A DNA stretch of 64,000 nucleotides from NCBI RefSeq assembly GCF_032854445.1, contig NC_088295.1, positions 47,231,385 through 47,295,384 of the forward strand. The letters run 5' to 3'. Positions 62,691-64,000 of the stretch are shown here, piece by piece. The stretch's first letter is position 1; the number at the start of each line of letters is the position of its first letter. The notes under the pieces are model-generated. The model did no database searches. It was not told the DNA's origin and saw only the letters and a program-made list of their open reading frames with translations. The translations under genes were made by a program, and so were the position numbers. Origin of the DNA: Liolophura sinensis (lineage: Eukaryota > Mollusca > Polyplacophora > Chitonida > Chitonidae).

Positions 62691-63219
62691 GTCCAAACAT
62701 GCCTTTTCATGAACAATATATATGAATAATGAATGCCTTAATCCTGTCATTATTATGTCAAATGCTACAACCAGACCAGCAAAAACCACAAAAGCATGCA
62801 AAAAACAAACAGCCAACAAAAACACCACCAGCAACAAAAAAGATTAGATTAAATGCTGCACGGGATACACACGAGTCTATGTCTTCAGATAAAGTACTCC
62901 TTTATCTCACACATGATGTATGTATATTTAATTCATGCAACATTCATTGCCCCTGCTCACGACAGTTGCCTCAGAGCTTTCTTCATGCAGTGATGCTCAC
63001 GATTTTGAAGGTGGCAAATTCAAGGTGAAAATAACTGGTTCACCAAAACATGTAGAACAGATTTTTGTTTACTGTAACTTAGGGTCTGTTTACTCTGATG
63101 CTTCTGTACTGGAACTAAATTTTCTTTTATGTTAAATGTGTGTGTTTTGTTTTTAAGTCACCTACTTTTTGTTTTGAAATAGATAAAATATGTTTTTTCT
63201 TTGTTGGTTTTTCTTGCAG
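62691..63219. other. Intron sequence 3' of the satellite
   Basis: Contains a CA/AAC-rich patch (62770-62850). An open frame at 62729-63028 follows this composition and is not convincing as an exon. Confidence 0.4.
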
Positions 63220-63248
63220 TTGGAAAACCGGATCCGAATGCCATACAG
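63220..63248 (+). CDS. Second coding exon of the signal-peptide gene
   Basis: A 29-nt micro-exon with acceptor TTTTTCTTGCAG and donor GTAAAT. Joined to 61613 it reads V-GKPDPNAIQ in an open frame. The rest of the gene is not identified in the window. An acceptor-like TTTTCAG at about 63599-63605 would add one codon and then a stop, which I do not believe is the real continuation. Confidence 0.5.
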
Positions 63249-63670
63249 GTAAATTCGTTATCATTTGATACAAACTGTAGTATGCCACATGCGTGTCGTA
63301 TCTTTTCTGCACAAGAATTAGATGTTCGCTCCTTTAATGTCCTGCTCTCCTTCGATTTATATGATTTCTGTATCAATATACCTGTACGAAAACCGGTTAT
63401 TTACCAACTCGTCACTACTTAAATGTGTTCATTTAAGCGTTGATTAATTTCTTTCTTTATCAAGCTTCAACCTCATTATTTCCACCCGATTACCCAATGG
63501 TAATTCTACAAGTGTATGAACGTATGCAATTACCGTGCTTGAATGACACCTTCCGCTCATTTGACTATTTAAGATTAATCCAGATTAATTCTATTTCTTT
63601 TCAGACGTAGACTTTTCGGGTGTAAAATTTTGACGTCTTGGTAAAACTTACGCCATCACCTGCCATCGTC

Positions 63671-63837
63671 TTATTTATTTAATTGATCTGTGTTTTACGC
63701 ACTATTCAAAAATATTCCACTTATACGACGGCGGCCGGCACAATGGTGGGAGTAATCCTGGTAGAGCCCCACGACCATCCGCACGTTGTTGACAGACCTT
63801 CCCACGCATTGCGGTAACAAAGCTCCTGGGTCTTTGT
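63671..63837 (-). repeat. SINE-A, diverged and internally deleted
   Basis: Tail TTATTTATTTAATTGATCTG to AAAGCTCCTGGGTC; the centre and head are partly lost. Confidence 0.8.
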
Positions 63838-64000
63838 AACAAAAGGCTGTAACTCAGTAAATCAAACCTAACTGTCATGACACATATAATGTAGAAATGC
63901 TATGGCGCAGAATGGTTTCGCCATCAACAGGCCAACGCGGTCAAACGCCCTCAACTTAGGAACACTCCTCACCAAAGCCCGCATATCCAGTCACAACTTC

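Overview
The window is eukaryotic nuclear DNA from an invertebrate animal. It has split genes with GT-AG introns, an animal-type tRNA gene, many tRNA-derived SINEs, minisatellites and decayed retroelements. I infer a lophotrochozoan (mollusc or brachiopod) from the style of the SINEs and the strongly animal-like MCM2; the species is not established. Genes fill only a small part of the window, and most of the sequence is intron or repeat.

Layout. (1) 151-22137, minus strand: a long gene for a DNA-binding protein with an acidic/Gln-rich N-terminus, two AT-hooks, an acidic Ser/Asp/Glu stretch and at least five C2H2 zinc fingers. Ten exons were joined by phase, and the 3' end lies beyond position 1. 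Its 13-kb intron (2665-15827) holds SINEs, a 23-bp and a 41-bp minisatellite, and a possible MITE family. A 38-bp minisatellite lies in another intron. (2) 22138-27579: intergenic, with a decayed L1-like LINE end (about 23900-24830) and two damaged SINEs. (3) 27580-42348, minus strand: a complete MCM2 gene. Seventeen exons give an 896-residue open frame that keeps the zinc finger, Walker A, Walker B and arginine finger. (4) 42349-61541: repeat-dominated DNA with one intact tRNA-Pro(AGG) gene (45959-46030), a broken Ty3/Gypsy-type gag/pol remnant (about 51540-52640), two or three SINE families and an unnamed repeat present five times in one orientation. (5) 61542-63248, plus strand: two exons of an unidentified gene that starts with a signal peptide. 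They are separated by an intron filled with a 39-bp satellite whose first unit starts on the splice donor.

The genes show no operon-like relationship. MCM2 is a subunit of the replicative helicase, and the zinc-finger/AT-hook protein is probably a chromatin or transcription regulator. The best leads are structural: a three-copy 99-bp tandem repeat, tRNA-like in sequence, that includes the last 22 coding bases and splice donor of MCM2 exon 16; the satellite that begins at a splice donor; a GC-AG intron in MCM2; and inverted or back-to-back SINE arrangements. I saw no CRISPR array, operon or bacterial-type system.
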